Positions 54,677-63,200 of a stretch of DNA of 64,000 nt are shown piece by piece. How positions within the stretch are numbered: the stretch's first letter is position 1; the number at the start of each line of letters is the position of its first letter. This DNA comes from Cryobacterium ruanii (GTDB lineage: Bacteria; Actinomycetota; Actinomycetes; Actinomycetales; Microbacteriaceae). Under the pieces are notes generated by a model. The model made no database searches and was not told the DNA's origin. It saw only the letters and a list, made by a program, of their open reading frames with translations. The position numbers and the translations under genes were made by a program. The stretch is from the NCBI RefSeq assembly GCF_004404055.1, contig NZ_SOHK01000017.1, positions 62,001-126,000 of the forward strand, read 5' to 3'.

Positions 54677-54970
54677 ATGGTTCGTCGGTACGAAGGCGAG
54701 AAGCACCCCGAGACTACCCGGCAGACGCGGCCTGGATGCACGCCCACCCTGCTCCAGCACCGCCGCAAGATCCTGATTCCGCTGGCCAGCGCCTGGCTCG
54801 TGATGGCAGCTTTGGCTGGCGTACTGCTTGTCACCGGCGCGAAGCCGAGCGCGTCGTTCGGTGACACGGCCGCCGTGCCAAGCGGCTCGTTTGCATCAGC
54901 GCGGTCATCCCGCTCGAATCCGACGGCTGGGTGCCGCCCCGCGCGGCTGACAGCCTCGCCGGCACCGTAG
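54677..54970 (+). CDS. Possible small membrane protein, unrecognised
   Basis: ATG 54677 to the TAG at 54970 gives 97 residues: a basic N-terminus, one good membrane helix (LIPLASAWLVMAALAGVLLVTG) and a Ser/Ala-rich outer part. It has no ribosome-binding site apart from the thiC terminator hairpin directly before it, and no recognised family. The remaining interval to the next gene contains only a short C5/G5 inverted repeat at 55035-55050, which could be an operator. Confidence 0.3.
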   Translation: MVRRYEGEKHPETTRQTRPGCTPTLLQHRRKILIPLASAWLVMAALAGVLLVTGAKPSASFGDTAAVPSGSFASARSSRSNPTAGCRPARLTASPAP

Positions 54971-55129
54971 CGCCGACGGCCCGCAGGGGCGCGGCTGTCG
55001 CTCGGCACGGGCCACCACACCACCCCCTGAAATGCCCCCGAAATTGGGGGTAATTGTCCACTCCACACGCGGCTTCCCCGGCTCGGAGCAACCGGGCAGC
55101 ATAGTCGCATTCCAACAGTGGAGGTCGTC

Positions 55130-56122
55130 ATGACAACCGGATTCGACACTCGAGAACAGCCCATCACCACAGCCATGGCCCATCTGAACGTGCACGTATT
55201 CGGCAACCTTTCCATTCGACGCGGATCGGTCGTGTTGCACGCCCATCAGCTGGGCGGCCCCAAACCTCGCCAGATTCTCGAGATTCTGCTGGTGCATCTC
55301 GGGCTGCCAGTGTCCAAGGACCGCCTGATCGAACTGCTCTGGGGCGCCAGCGCTCCGGTCGAAGCGCTGCCCACCCTGGAAAGCTATGTGAGCGTTCTGC
55401 GTCGCCACCTGCAGCCCGGCTCGGGAAAATTCGGCCCCCTCCAGACCACGACGGGCGGTTACGTTCTCGACCGTAACCTGGTCGACGTCGATCTCGACCA
55501 GTTCGACGTTTTGCTGCAGCGAGCCCAGAAGACCATCCCTGGCCTCGCCTACCCCCTGCTGCTGCGCGCTCTCGATCTCGCCACTGCACCGCTTCTCGGT
55601 GATGAACTCGTGCCGGCGTGGGCCGCAGAGGCCCGCGACCTGCACGCCGCCAGGCTTACCAGCGCCCGCATTCTCGCATCGGAGACCGCCGCGGCACTGC
55701 ATTGCATCGATGATGCCCTCGAGTTCGCGAATCTGGCGCTGGCCGACGAACCGCTGAACGAGCGAGCGTGGACGGCCCTCGTTCTCGGCCTGGAGACGAG
55801 CGGGCGCCATGCCGAGGGCTTGCAGGCCTACGACCGGTGTCGCCAAGCCATGCAGAACGAATTGGGCTGCGCTCCCGGCCCGATCCTGCGGGCAGCCCAG
55901 CTTCGCCTGCTGCATGCGACGGCCGACGGAGACACAGACCTCGCCGACGTGCTCTCCGCCCTGCTCATGCTGCACGCGCAACTCCGGGTTTCGCCAGCGA
56001 GCAGCCTGACTCACCGCGCTGCCACCACTACTTCTCCGCGACCAGAGCCGGTCGCGGATTCCCTCCGGGAGGCTACTGATGTTGTTACGTCATTTTTGCG
56101 ACGCGCCGTCGCTCGTGTCTGA
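55130..56122 (+). CDS. BTAD/SARP-type transcriptional regulator
   Basis: ATG 55130, preceded by GGAGG at 5 nt, gives 330 residues. The N-terminal winged helix (LNVHVFGNLSIRRGSVVLHAHQLGGPKPRQILEILLVHLGLPVSKDRLIELLWGASAPVEALPTLESYVSVLRRHLQPG, about 18-97) is the OmpR-like DNA-binding part of SARP proteins; the bacterial transcriptional activation domain follows (VDVDLDQFDVLLQRAQ to about residue 265), with no ATPase or TPR part. Such regulators activate secondary-metabolite or cell-surface genes. The response regulator and kinase lie downstream on the same strand. Confidence 0.85.
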   Translation: MTTGFDTREQPITTAMAHLNVHVFGNLSIRRGSVVLHAHQLGGPKPRQILEILLVHLGLPVSKDRLIELLWGASAPVEALPTLESYVSVLRRHLQPGSGKFGPLQTTTGGYVLDRNLVDVDLDQFDVLLQRAQKTIPGLAYPLLLRALDLATAPLLGDELVPAWAAEARDLHAARLTSARILASETAAALHCIDDALEFANLALADEPLNERAWTALVLGLETSGRHAEGLQAYDRCRQAMQNELGCAPGPILRAAQLRLLHATADGDTDLADVLSALLMLHAQLRVSPASSLTHRAATTTSPRPEPVADSLREATDVVTSFLRRAVARV

Positions 56123-56278
56123 GCGGGCGGCCCGCCCACCAATTTCTATACCACGTGGGGGGGAAAAGATACAGCACTCGACAGAAACTCATCTTGTACT
56201 GATACTGATGTCGTTAGCTGGGTTAATGCCGTGTTCACCAATATCAAGGCACCCAAACGAGCAGAGAGGTTGCCGAAA

Positions 56279-57007
56279 ATGACCGCGCAGGTGTCCCCCC
56301 TAGAACCCAGCGTGCGGAGAACGATGGCGACCGCATCCGTGGCGGGAGCCACAACGGCAGCGCAGATTCGCATTCTCATCGTCGACGATCACACCACCTT
56401 CGCCGAACTGCTCACTGGTTCTCTCAATCGTGAACCTGACCTGTGCAGCGTCGGCTCGGCGAACAGCGTGGCCAGCGGCATTGCCGCCTGTTTGGAGTTA
56501 TTACCCGACGTCGTCGTCATGGACTATCACCTGCCCGACGGCAGCGGCCTCGTCGCGGCCACTGCGATCCTGGCCCGCGCGCCGCTCACCCGTATTGTCA
56601 TTCTCACTGGTGACCCTGCGCTGGAAGCCCTCGAACAGGCCGCAGCAATTGGGGTCTGTGCATTCCTGCCGAAGGACGGCTCCCTCACGACGGTGCTCGA
56701 GACCCTGCGTCACGCGCGCATCGGCGGCCTCATCGTGCATCCGTCGCTCGTGAGCCTGCTGAGTGCCCGGCGGCGGCAGCACAACGAGGAGATCCCGTTT
56801 CCCGACCTTACGAAACGTGAGCTGGCGGTGCTCCGCCTCATGGGCGAGGGTTCGGACGTGCGGGCCAACGCCAAGACTCTGGGCATTTCGGAGAACACCT
56901 GTCGCGGCTACGTGAAGTCCATCCTCGGCAAGCTCGGGGCGCACTCGCAGCTCGAAGCAGTGGTGATTGCGACCCGACTCGGTCTGGTGCCAGCCCAGCA
57001 TGCCTAA
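56279..57007 (+). CDS. NarL-type response regulator
   Basis: ATG 56279 has AGAGAGG about 9 nt upstream and gives 242 residues; a GTG at 56231 would add 16. The receiver is canonical: acidic pair in IRILIVDDHTTFAELL, phospho-acceptor in DVVVMDYHLPDGSG and lysine in CAFLPKDGSL. The LuxR HTH is LTKRELAVLRLMGEGSDVRANAKTLGISENTCRGYVKSILGKLGAHSQLEAV. It overlaps the kinase gene by 8 bp, so they are a two-component pair. Confidence 0.92.
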   Translation: MTAQVSPLEPSVRRTMATASVAGATTAAQIRILIVDDHTTFAELLTGSLNREPDLCSVGSANSVASGIAACLELLPDVVVMDYHLPDGSGLVAATAILARAPLTRIVILTGDPALEALEQAAAIGVCAFLPKDGSLTTVLETLRHARIGGLIVHPSLVSLLSARRRQHNEEIPFPDLTKRELAVLRLMGEGSDVRANAKTLGISENTCRGYVKSILGKLGAHSQLEAVVIATRLGLVPAQHA

Positions 57008-58355
57008 GTGGTCACCGGCGCAGCCTCGAGCCAGCAGCAGCGACCGCGCCCGGTCGACCGAACGCTCCGAAGTGCGCGCGGCGGTGAGCCGTTTTCTCGC
57101 CGTGGGCGTTCTGGCCATGTTTTTTGTAGCCGTGCCGGCAGCGCTCTGGGTGCGCGAAATGTCCGAGCGTAACGCTATGGACAATGCCATCCAGCACGCC
57201 CAACGCCTCGCGGACTACTCCGTCGGACCGCTCCTTTCTGATGCTGTCCTCGCGGGTGACCCCGGCTCGACTCGGCGGCTCGATGAACGGTTGGCGCCCC
57301 GCATGTCGGACGGATCGATCGTGCGAGTTAAGGTGTGGAATCCGGCGGGCCGCATCGTCTACTCCGATCTCCCCGCGCTGATCGGTCAGGTCTTCAAACT
57401 TCCGACTTGGACGCCCGAGTTGCTCGCCGGCGGTAAAGGGCGAGCGAGCCTGGGGGTACAGAGCGATCCGGGTGACGAAAACGAGACCGAGGCCGGCGAG
57501 TTGGTCGAGGTGTACGTTCGTGCCACCTCGCTGAGTGGGGACCCCCTCATCTTCGAGGCCTATTTTAATGACGACGCCGTGCGTGACGAACAGAATGCTC
57601 TCGTGGTCGGCCTCATCCCCGCGTTCCTGCTTTCCCTGGGCGCCCTGCAACTGGCCCAGCTGTTTCCAGCGGTACGGCTGGCCCGGCGCATCCAAAACCA
57701 CCAATCAACCAAGCGCCAACTGCTGCAACACGCCATCGACGCGTCCGACCTGGAGCGCCAACGCATCGCACGCGACCTGCACGACGACGTCATCCAGGAT
57801 CTCGCTGGGCTCTCTTATGCCCTCGAAGCCGAAGAACGGCACTCCACGCCAGAGAACCGGGCACTGTTCGGCCAAGCCAAAGCCATCCTGCAGAAGAACG
57901 TGCAAACCCTGCGTGCCATGACCACCGAGCTGTATCCTCCCGATCTCGAGGAGCTCGGCCTGCCCGCCGCGCTGACCCGCCTGACCGCACCGCTCGTCGA
58001 GCACGGCATCGAAGTCAAGCTTCATATTCCGGCCAACTGCGAGCTCGACCGTGACCGTGCCGCGATGTTCTACCGGGTAGCCCGTGAGGTGCTCGCCAAC
58101 ACCATGAAACACGCCAGGGCCGGCGTTCTCGAGCTCACCCTGATTCAGGATGACGACCGCACCATAATGCTCATTCACGACAACGGATGCGGCTTCGACG
58201 TGTCCGCGGATGCGCCCGATAATCACTTGGGCCTGCGCATCATGCGCGACACCATCGAGGTCGCCGGAGGCTCCCTGGAGGTTCGCTCCTGGATGGGCGG
58301 TGGCACCTCGATCATGGCGACGCTGGATCGATTTGTTCCCGTTCGAGCGCGCTAG
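57000..58355 (+). CDS. Membrane sensor histidine kinase (HisKA_3/NarX type)
   Basis: The 451-residue kinase begins at ATG 57000 inside the end of the response regulator. Two membrane helices (about residues 28-50 and 200-224) flank an extracellular sensor of about 150 residues (DNAIQHAQRLADYSVGPLLSDAV...). The HisKA_3 dimer region contains the phosphorylated histidine in DLERQRIARDLHDDVIQDLAGLSYAL, and the ATPase domain has LANTMKHARAGVLELTL and HDNGCGFDV with GLRIMRDTIEVAGGSLEV. Its signal is unknown. It ends 40 bp from the convergent multicopper oxidase gene. Confidence 0.94.
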   Translation: MPKWSPAQPRASSSDRARSTERSEVRAAVSRFLAVGVLAMFFVAVPAALWVREMSERNAMDNAIQHAQRLADYSVGPLLSDAVLAGDPGSTRRLDERLAPRMSDGSIVRVKVWNPAGRIVYSDLPALIGQVFKLPTWTPELLAGGKGRASLGVQSDPGDENETEAGELVEVYVRATSLSGDPLIFEAYFNDDAVRDEQNALVVGLIPAFLLSLGALQLAQLFPAVRLARRIQNHQSTKRQLLQHAIDASDLERQRIARDLHDDVIQDLAGLSYALEAEERHSTPENRALFGQAKAILQKNVQTLRAMTTELYPPDLEELGLPAALTRLTAPLVEHGIEVKLHIPANCELDRDRAAMFYRVAREVLANTMKHARAGVLELTLIQDDDRTIMLIHDNGCGFDVSADAPDNHLGLRIMRDTIEVAGGSLEVRSWMGGGTSIMATLDRFVPVRAR

Positions 58356-58395
58356 TCAGCAGTCGGCCCCGCCGCTGGGCGGTTGGCATGAAACA

Positions 58396-60087
58396 TCAGG
58401 TACCGGTCGGCGGGCCCGGCAGGTACGCCGGGGGGTAGAAGTCCGCCGGCTGGGTGTCGATCACGGCGGGGTCGGATTTGATCGGATCGTTCACCCGGTA
58501 ATCGCCCACGGCAAACTGAATCATCATGTCATGGTCCTCGTGCGAGAGATTGTGACAGTGAATCATGTAGCGACCGCCGGCCTCCCTCCCGGTATCGAAC
58601 TGCATCAGCACCGTGACGGATTCATTCTCACCGACATAGAAGACGTCCTTGGGACCGTTTTCCCAGGCAAACGGTTTGCCTCCGTTGATATTACGACCGA
58701 TGATCTTGCCGTCCACCAGGTGGATATGTACCGGGTGGAACCAGCCACCCGAGGCGTTGGTGATGGTCCACTGCTCCACGTCGTAGGGCTGAGGATTGCC
58801 GAACAGCTTGGTGAAATTCGACTGCTCCACATCGGCCCAGGTCGTGCCGTTGATTTTCCACAGGCCGTTCCCGCGCTCCACCACCATTCTCCGCTTCACC
58901 TTGGCCATGTCGGGGGTAAGGCTCATGGTGGTCAGGCCGCCCAAAGCGGAATGGATCGCGCCGCCATCATCGAGTGAGGTGGGGATGGCCGAGATAGAAC
59001 CGGCGTTTGAACCGGAGTCGGTTACGACCTCGAATTTCATGATTTTGCCGGTGTTGGCGAAGTCCACGTTGTTCTTGTTGCTGAGGTTGCGCAGCTCGAC
59101 CGTTTGCCCCGGCTTGTACCTGCGAAAGTCGATCAGAATCTCGTAGCGTTCGGCCGTGCCCTGACGCCACGATCTCACCGACTGAACGGTGGGCGCCATG
59201 CCGCCGTCGGTGCCGACGATGTAAATCGGCTCACCGGTCGAGAGGGTCGGCCGGTAGGATCGTCCGACTGAGGCGATCAACACTCGAAACCGGTAAATGC
59301 GGGGCTTAACCTTCATCGTGGGCCACGGCACACCGTTGACCATGATGATGTCACCCCACACCCCTTTGTGGTCGTTGTCGTTGTAGCCGAGCGAGCCGTC
59401 GGCTTTGAACATGGCATCGGAGATCATGAGCGGCACGTCGAATTCGCCCTGGGGCAGCTGCGCCAGTTCGAACGGGTCGTGCAGGGCATAGATGCCAGCC
59501 AACCCCGCGTACACATTCTGCGCGGTCTGGTGCATGTTGTGGTCGTGGTACCACAGCGTGCGCGCCGACTGCCAGTTGGGGTACTGATAGTTCTTGACCT
59601 TGCCGACGGCGGTGAAGTCGTTTGCGTAGCCGTCGTACTGCGGCAATGACGCTGAGCCGTGCAGGTGTGTGACGGTGTTGAACGCACTCGGGTGTAGCAG
59701 ACCGCTGGTTGACAGGGCGTTGCGAATGCGCACCTCGCTCCGGGTGCCTTGGCTCAGCCGAATGGTCGGGCCGGGAAAAATCCCGTTGTAGCCGGCGACC
59801 GTCGTAGACAGTCCGGGAACGAACTGGGCCTGACCGAGCTTCTGGGTGAGGGCGTAACGGGCAAAGGGGCGCGACGGGTCGCCATCATCGAAGCCTGTCT
59901 GGTACGGCAATAATTCGGGGGGACGACGGAACACGCCGGTGTAGGGCACCGGCATGTTCGCAGGTGCGAGCAGGCTTTTCGTCATGAGCGGGGCGGTGGC
60001 GACCGGCGCGTCATCGCTTCCACTCATCCCAACGATGCCAAGCGCGCCGAAGGCCCCCAACTGCAGGACTTCTCTGCGTGATGTCAT
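58396..60087 (-). CDS. Tat-exported multicopper oxidase, CotA-type
   Basis: The 563-residue protein starts MTSRREVLQLGAFGALGIVG, a twin-arginine-like signal, and has all four copper motifs: HLHG at 141-144, WYHDHNMH with HDH at 181-183, HPVHIH at 451-456 and HCHNLSHEDHDMM at 510-522. In the last motif the type 1 axial ligand is Met, as in CotA/bilirubin oxidases. It oxidises phenols, bilirubin-like compounds or metals with oxygen at the cell surface. GAGGAGA lies about 5 nt before the ATG. It is encoded 125 bp downstream of the large heme peroxidase, same strand. Confidence 0.92.
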   Translation of the reverse strand: MTSRREVLQLGAFGALGIVGMSGSDDAPVATAPLMTKSLLAPANMPVPYTGVFRRPPELLPYQTGFDDGDPSRPFARYALTQKLGQAQFVPGLSTTVAGYNGIFPGPTIRLSQGTRSEVRIRNALSTSGLLHPSAFNTVTHLHGSASLPQYDGYANDFTAVGKVKNYQYPNWQSARTLWYHDHNMHQTAQNVYAGLAGIYALHDPFELAQLPQGEFDVPLMISDAMFKADGSLGYNDNDHKGVWGDIIMVNGVPWPTMKVKPRIYRFRVLIASVGRSYRPTLSTGEPIYIVGTDGGMAPTVQSVRSWRQGTAERYEILIDFRRYKPGQTVELRNLSNKNNVDFANTGKIMKFEVVTDSGSNAGSISAIPTSLDDGGAIHSALGGLTTMSLTPDMAKVKRRMVVERGNGLWKINGTTWADVEQSNFTKLFGNPQPYDVEQWTITNASGGWFHPVHIHLVDGKIIGRNINGGKPFAWENGPKDVFYVGENESVTVLMQFDTGREAGGRYMIHCHNLSHEDHDMMIQFAVGDYRVNDPIKSDPAVIDTQPADFYPPAYLPGPPTGT

Positions 60088-60212
60088 GACTTCTCCTCAA
60101 GGCTTGTGCTGTTAGATTGTGTTGTTCAACGGCGTTGTACCGACTTTGACGATGGGGACCGGCCGGCGACTGGAAACCAGTCGCCGGCCGGGTGGAGCGA
60201 ATCAGGTATCCC

Positions 60213-63200
60213 TTAGAGCAGGGTTCCGGTCGTGAACGTCCAGGTGCTCGTCACCAGCGGGTTGCCGACCAGATCTCGAACACTCGTGTTGCCGCCGGTG
60301 ACAGTCACCCGGTACTGAACGTTCGAACTCAAGGTCACCGACGGGTTGATGGTCAACACGTTGGTGGTGGCGTTGTACGCCGCCACCGAGGTGACGACCG
60401 CACCGGTGGAGACCCGCGTGATCTGAACCGTGGTCGCGCTGACTCCGGTGATGTCTTCACTGAAGGTCGCGAGCACGTTGGCATTCCGCGCCACTCCGAT
60501 CGCTCCCGATGCGGGAGTCCTCGAGGTGATCGTCGGTGCCGGACCGGTGATGAACGACCAGGAACTGGCCACCATCAGGTTGCCCGCCACATCACGGATG
60601 CCCGAGAGGGTGGCCGTGTAGGTGCGGTCGGCGAGCAGGGTCACGCTCGGGTTCAGCGTCGCGACTCGCGTCGTGGCGTTGTACGACACCACTGCGGGGA
60701 TCGCCGTGGTACCCAGCCGAAGCACGAACGTCGTGCCGCTGACCCCGGTGACCGGCTCACTGAACGTCGCCGTCACGTTGCCGGTCTGGCTGACCGAACG
60801 AGCACCCGATGCCGGGGTGCGCGCCGTCACCGTCGGCACCACGAACTCCGTGCGCGGCGTGACCGCCACCGACCGGGCCGAGACCGCGCCGGTGCCGACC
60901 GCGTTGATCGCGGCGACGTCGAAGGTGTACCCGGTTCTGTTCGTCAGCGACCCGATCACCGTGCTGGTGACGTTGCCCACCGTCGTGGTGCCGGTTGCCG
61001 TCGTGCTCGCTCCAATGAAAGTGCGAACCCGGTAGCCGGTGATCGGCGCGGCGTTAGCCACCGGCGCCGGGGGCGTCCAATTCACCGTCACCGAGGCGTT
61101 ACCAGCGATCGAGGTTCCGATCGTCGGAGCACCAGCTACCACTTGCACAACCGGTGCGGTCGGTGTGACTGCCACCGAACGACCTGAGGCAGCTCCGGTG
61201 CCGACCGCGTTGATCGCGGCGACATCAAAGGTGTACCCGGTTCCATTCGTGAGCGACCCGACCACCGCGCTGGTGACATCGGCCACCGTCGTGGTGCCCG
61301 TCGGCGTGGTGCCCGCCCCGGTGAAGGTACGAACGACGTAGCCGGTGACCGGCGGAGCGTTGGTGACCGCTCCCGGCGCCAGCCAGTTCACGGTGACCTG
61401 GGCGTCACCGGCGACTGAGGTGCCTATCGTTGGAGCTCCCGGCACCACCTGCACAACCGGCGCTACCGGCGTGACCGCGTTGGACGAAGCCGAGAACAGA
61501 CTCGTTCCCTCCGCGTTCGTGGCGGACACCTGGAACTGATACGTGGTTCCGTTGGTCAGACCGGTCACGACCAGGCTGGTCGCGCCTGCCCCTGCCGTCT
61601 GGACAACGCCTACCTGCGCACCAGCGGCATCCAGTACCTTCACCGAGAAGCTGGTGGCGATGCCGCCAGCTGCCGGGGTCCAGTTCACGGTCGCCTGCGC
61701 GTTACCGGCAGTAGCAGTGCCGATGATGGGAACGCTCGGAGCCACGGTGTCGGAGAACACCAGTCGTTCGATGTTCCGCAAGGTGTCGGTGCCATTGGTG
61801 CCGACGTTGTCGACCACCGTTGTGGTCGAGCCCGGCGAACCGACGGCCGCACCAACAGGCACCGTCGTGACGGTGTAATCGGCTTCCGCGTTGGTGAACA
61901 CAGCGGAGTCGGTGCCGCCAGATCCCTGCAGGATCTCGCGTACCGCAACGATGTCACCCGGGTCGACCGTGCCGGCAAATACAGCTTCCTGCAGGGTCGG
62001 ACCGGAGAGTCCACCAGCGCCGTCAGAAAGGTACTGGCTGGCCATTGCACTCTGGTTCGTGCCGGTGATGCTGGCACTGCCGATCTCCGTCGCCGGGTCG
62101 CTCGGGTTGGTCCGAACGCTCAGGCGAAGGCTGAGGTACGCGTCACCGTCGATGATGTCGTCGGCGCCTCGTCCCTCGATCAGGTCGCTGCCCGCGCCGC
62201 CGAGAAGCACGTTGCCGGCGCCCCAGACGTTCGGGCCGGTCAGGATCGGGCAATCCCCCTGTGCCGACACCGCGACAACGGATGCCAGCGTGGTCGTGAA
62301 TTCCGGAATCAGCGCGTCGAGGCCCGCGATGCGGTCTACTCCAGCCTGGTCCCAGACGTCGCAGCCGATGAAACCACCACCACCGACGGCGCTGGGAACA
62401 ACGTCGTCACCGCGGAGGATGTCATTCAGCTTCCAGCCGGAAAGTGCCTCGACTTCGTTGAACTTGTCGCGCACACCGACCTGCAGAATGTTGAGCGGCG
62501 GGATTGGAAGGGCCAAATCGGCGTCCTGCGCCTGAGGGTCACCCTGACCGATCGTCCAGTCGTAGCCGGAACCGCCGGCGACCTTTTCAATGCCGGGGCC
62601 ACCGACACCAATGTCGTCGCCGCCCTCCATGTCGTAGTCGTCGTCGCCGCCCTGGCCTATCATGAAGTCGTTTCCGGGCTTCTGTGAGTCGTCCAGGAAG
62701 AACAGGTTGCTGCTGTCTCCGATCATGAGGTCTGGCTGGTTGCCACCCTCTTCCCAGTCGTCGCCACCGTCTCCGAAGGCTGCATCGAGGCTTTCACCGA
62801 GCATGATGAAGTCGTCACCGGCACCGCCGAAGGTTTCGTTGGCGTTTGCTCCACCGTTCGTAAAGTCCTTGCCTTCGCCGCCCATAATGATGTCGAGTCC
62901 GGGGCCGGCATCGATCGCGTCGTTGCCAGGACCGCCCTTGGGCACATCGTCTCCGGCGAGGTCGGTAATGATGTCGTTGCCTTCACCGCCGAGAGCCACA
63001 TCGGCACCGCCGCCGCCCTCGATGACGTCGTTGCCGAGGCCACCCCAGAAGGTGTCGTTGTCGTTGCCACCGTATATCCGGTCCACCTGGCCCGTGCCGT
63101 TGTAGACGGCCTGGCCGTTGATGCCGGCAGGGTCGACCGTATTGCGGGCACGGTACTTGATCGTGCCATCCGGCATGCGAATCAGGAGCGCCGTCTCATC

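Noticed and set aside
60192-61187. A 331-codon open frame on the plus strand across the peroxidase tail
   Set aside because: It has an Arg/Gly/His-rich composition typical of antisense shadows in GC-rich DNA and follows the FN3 repeats.
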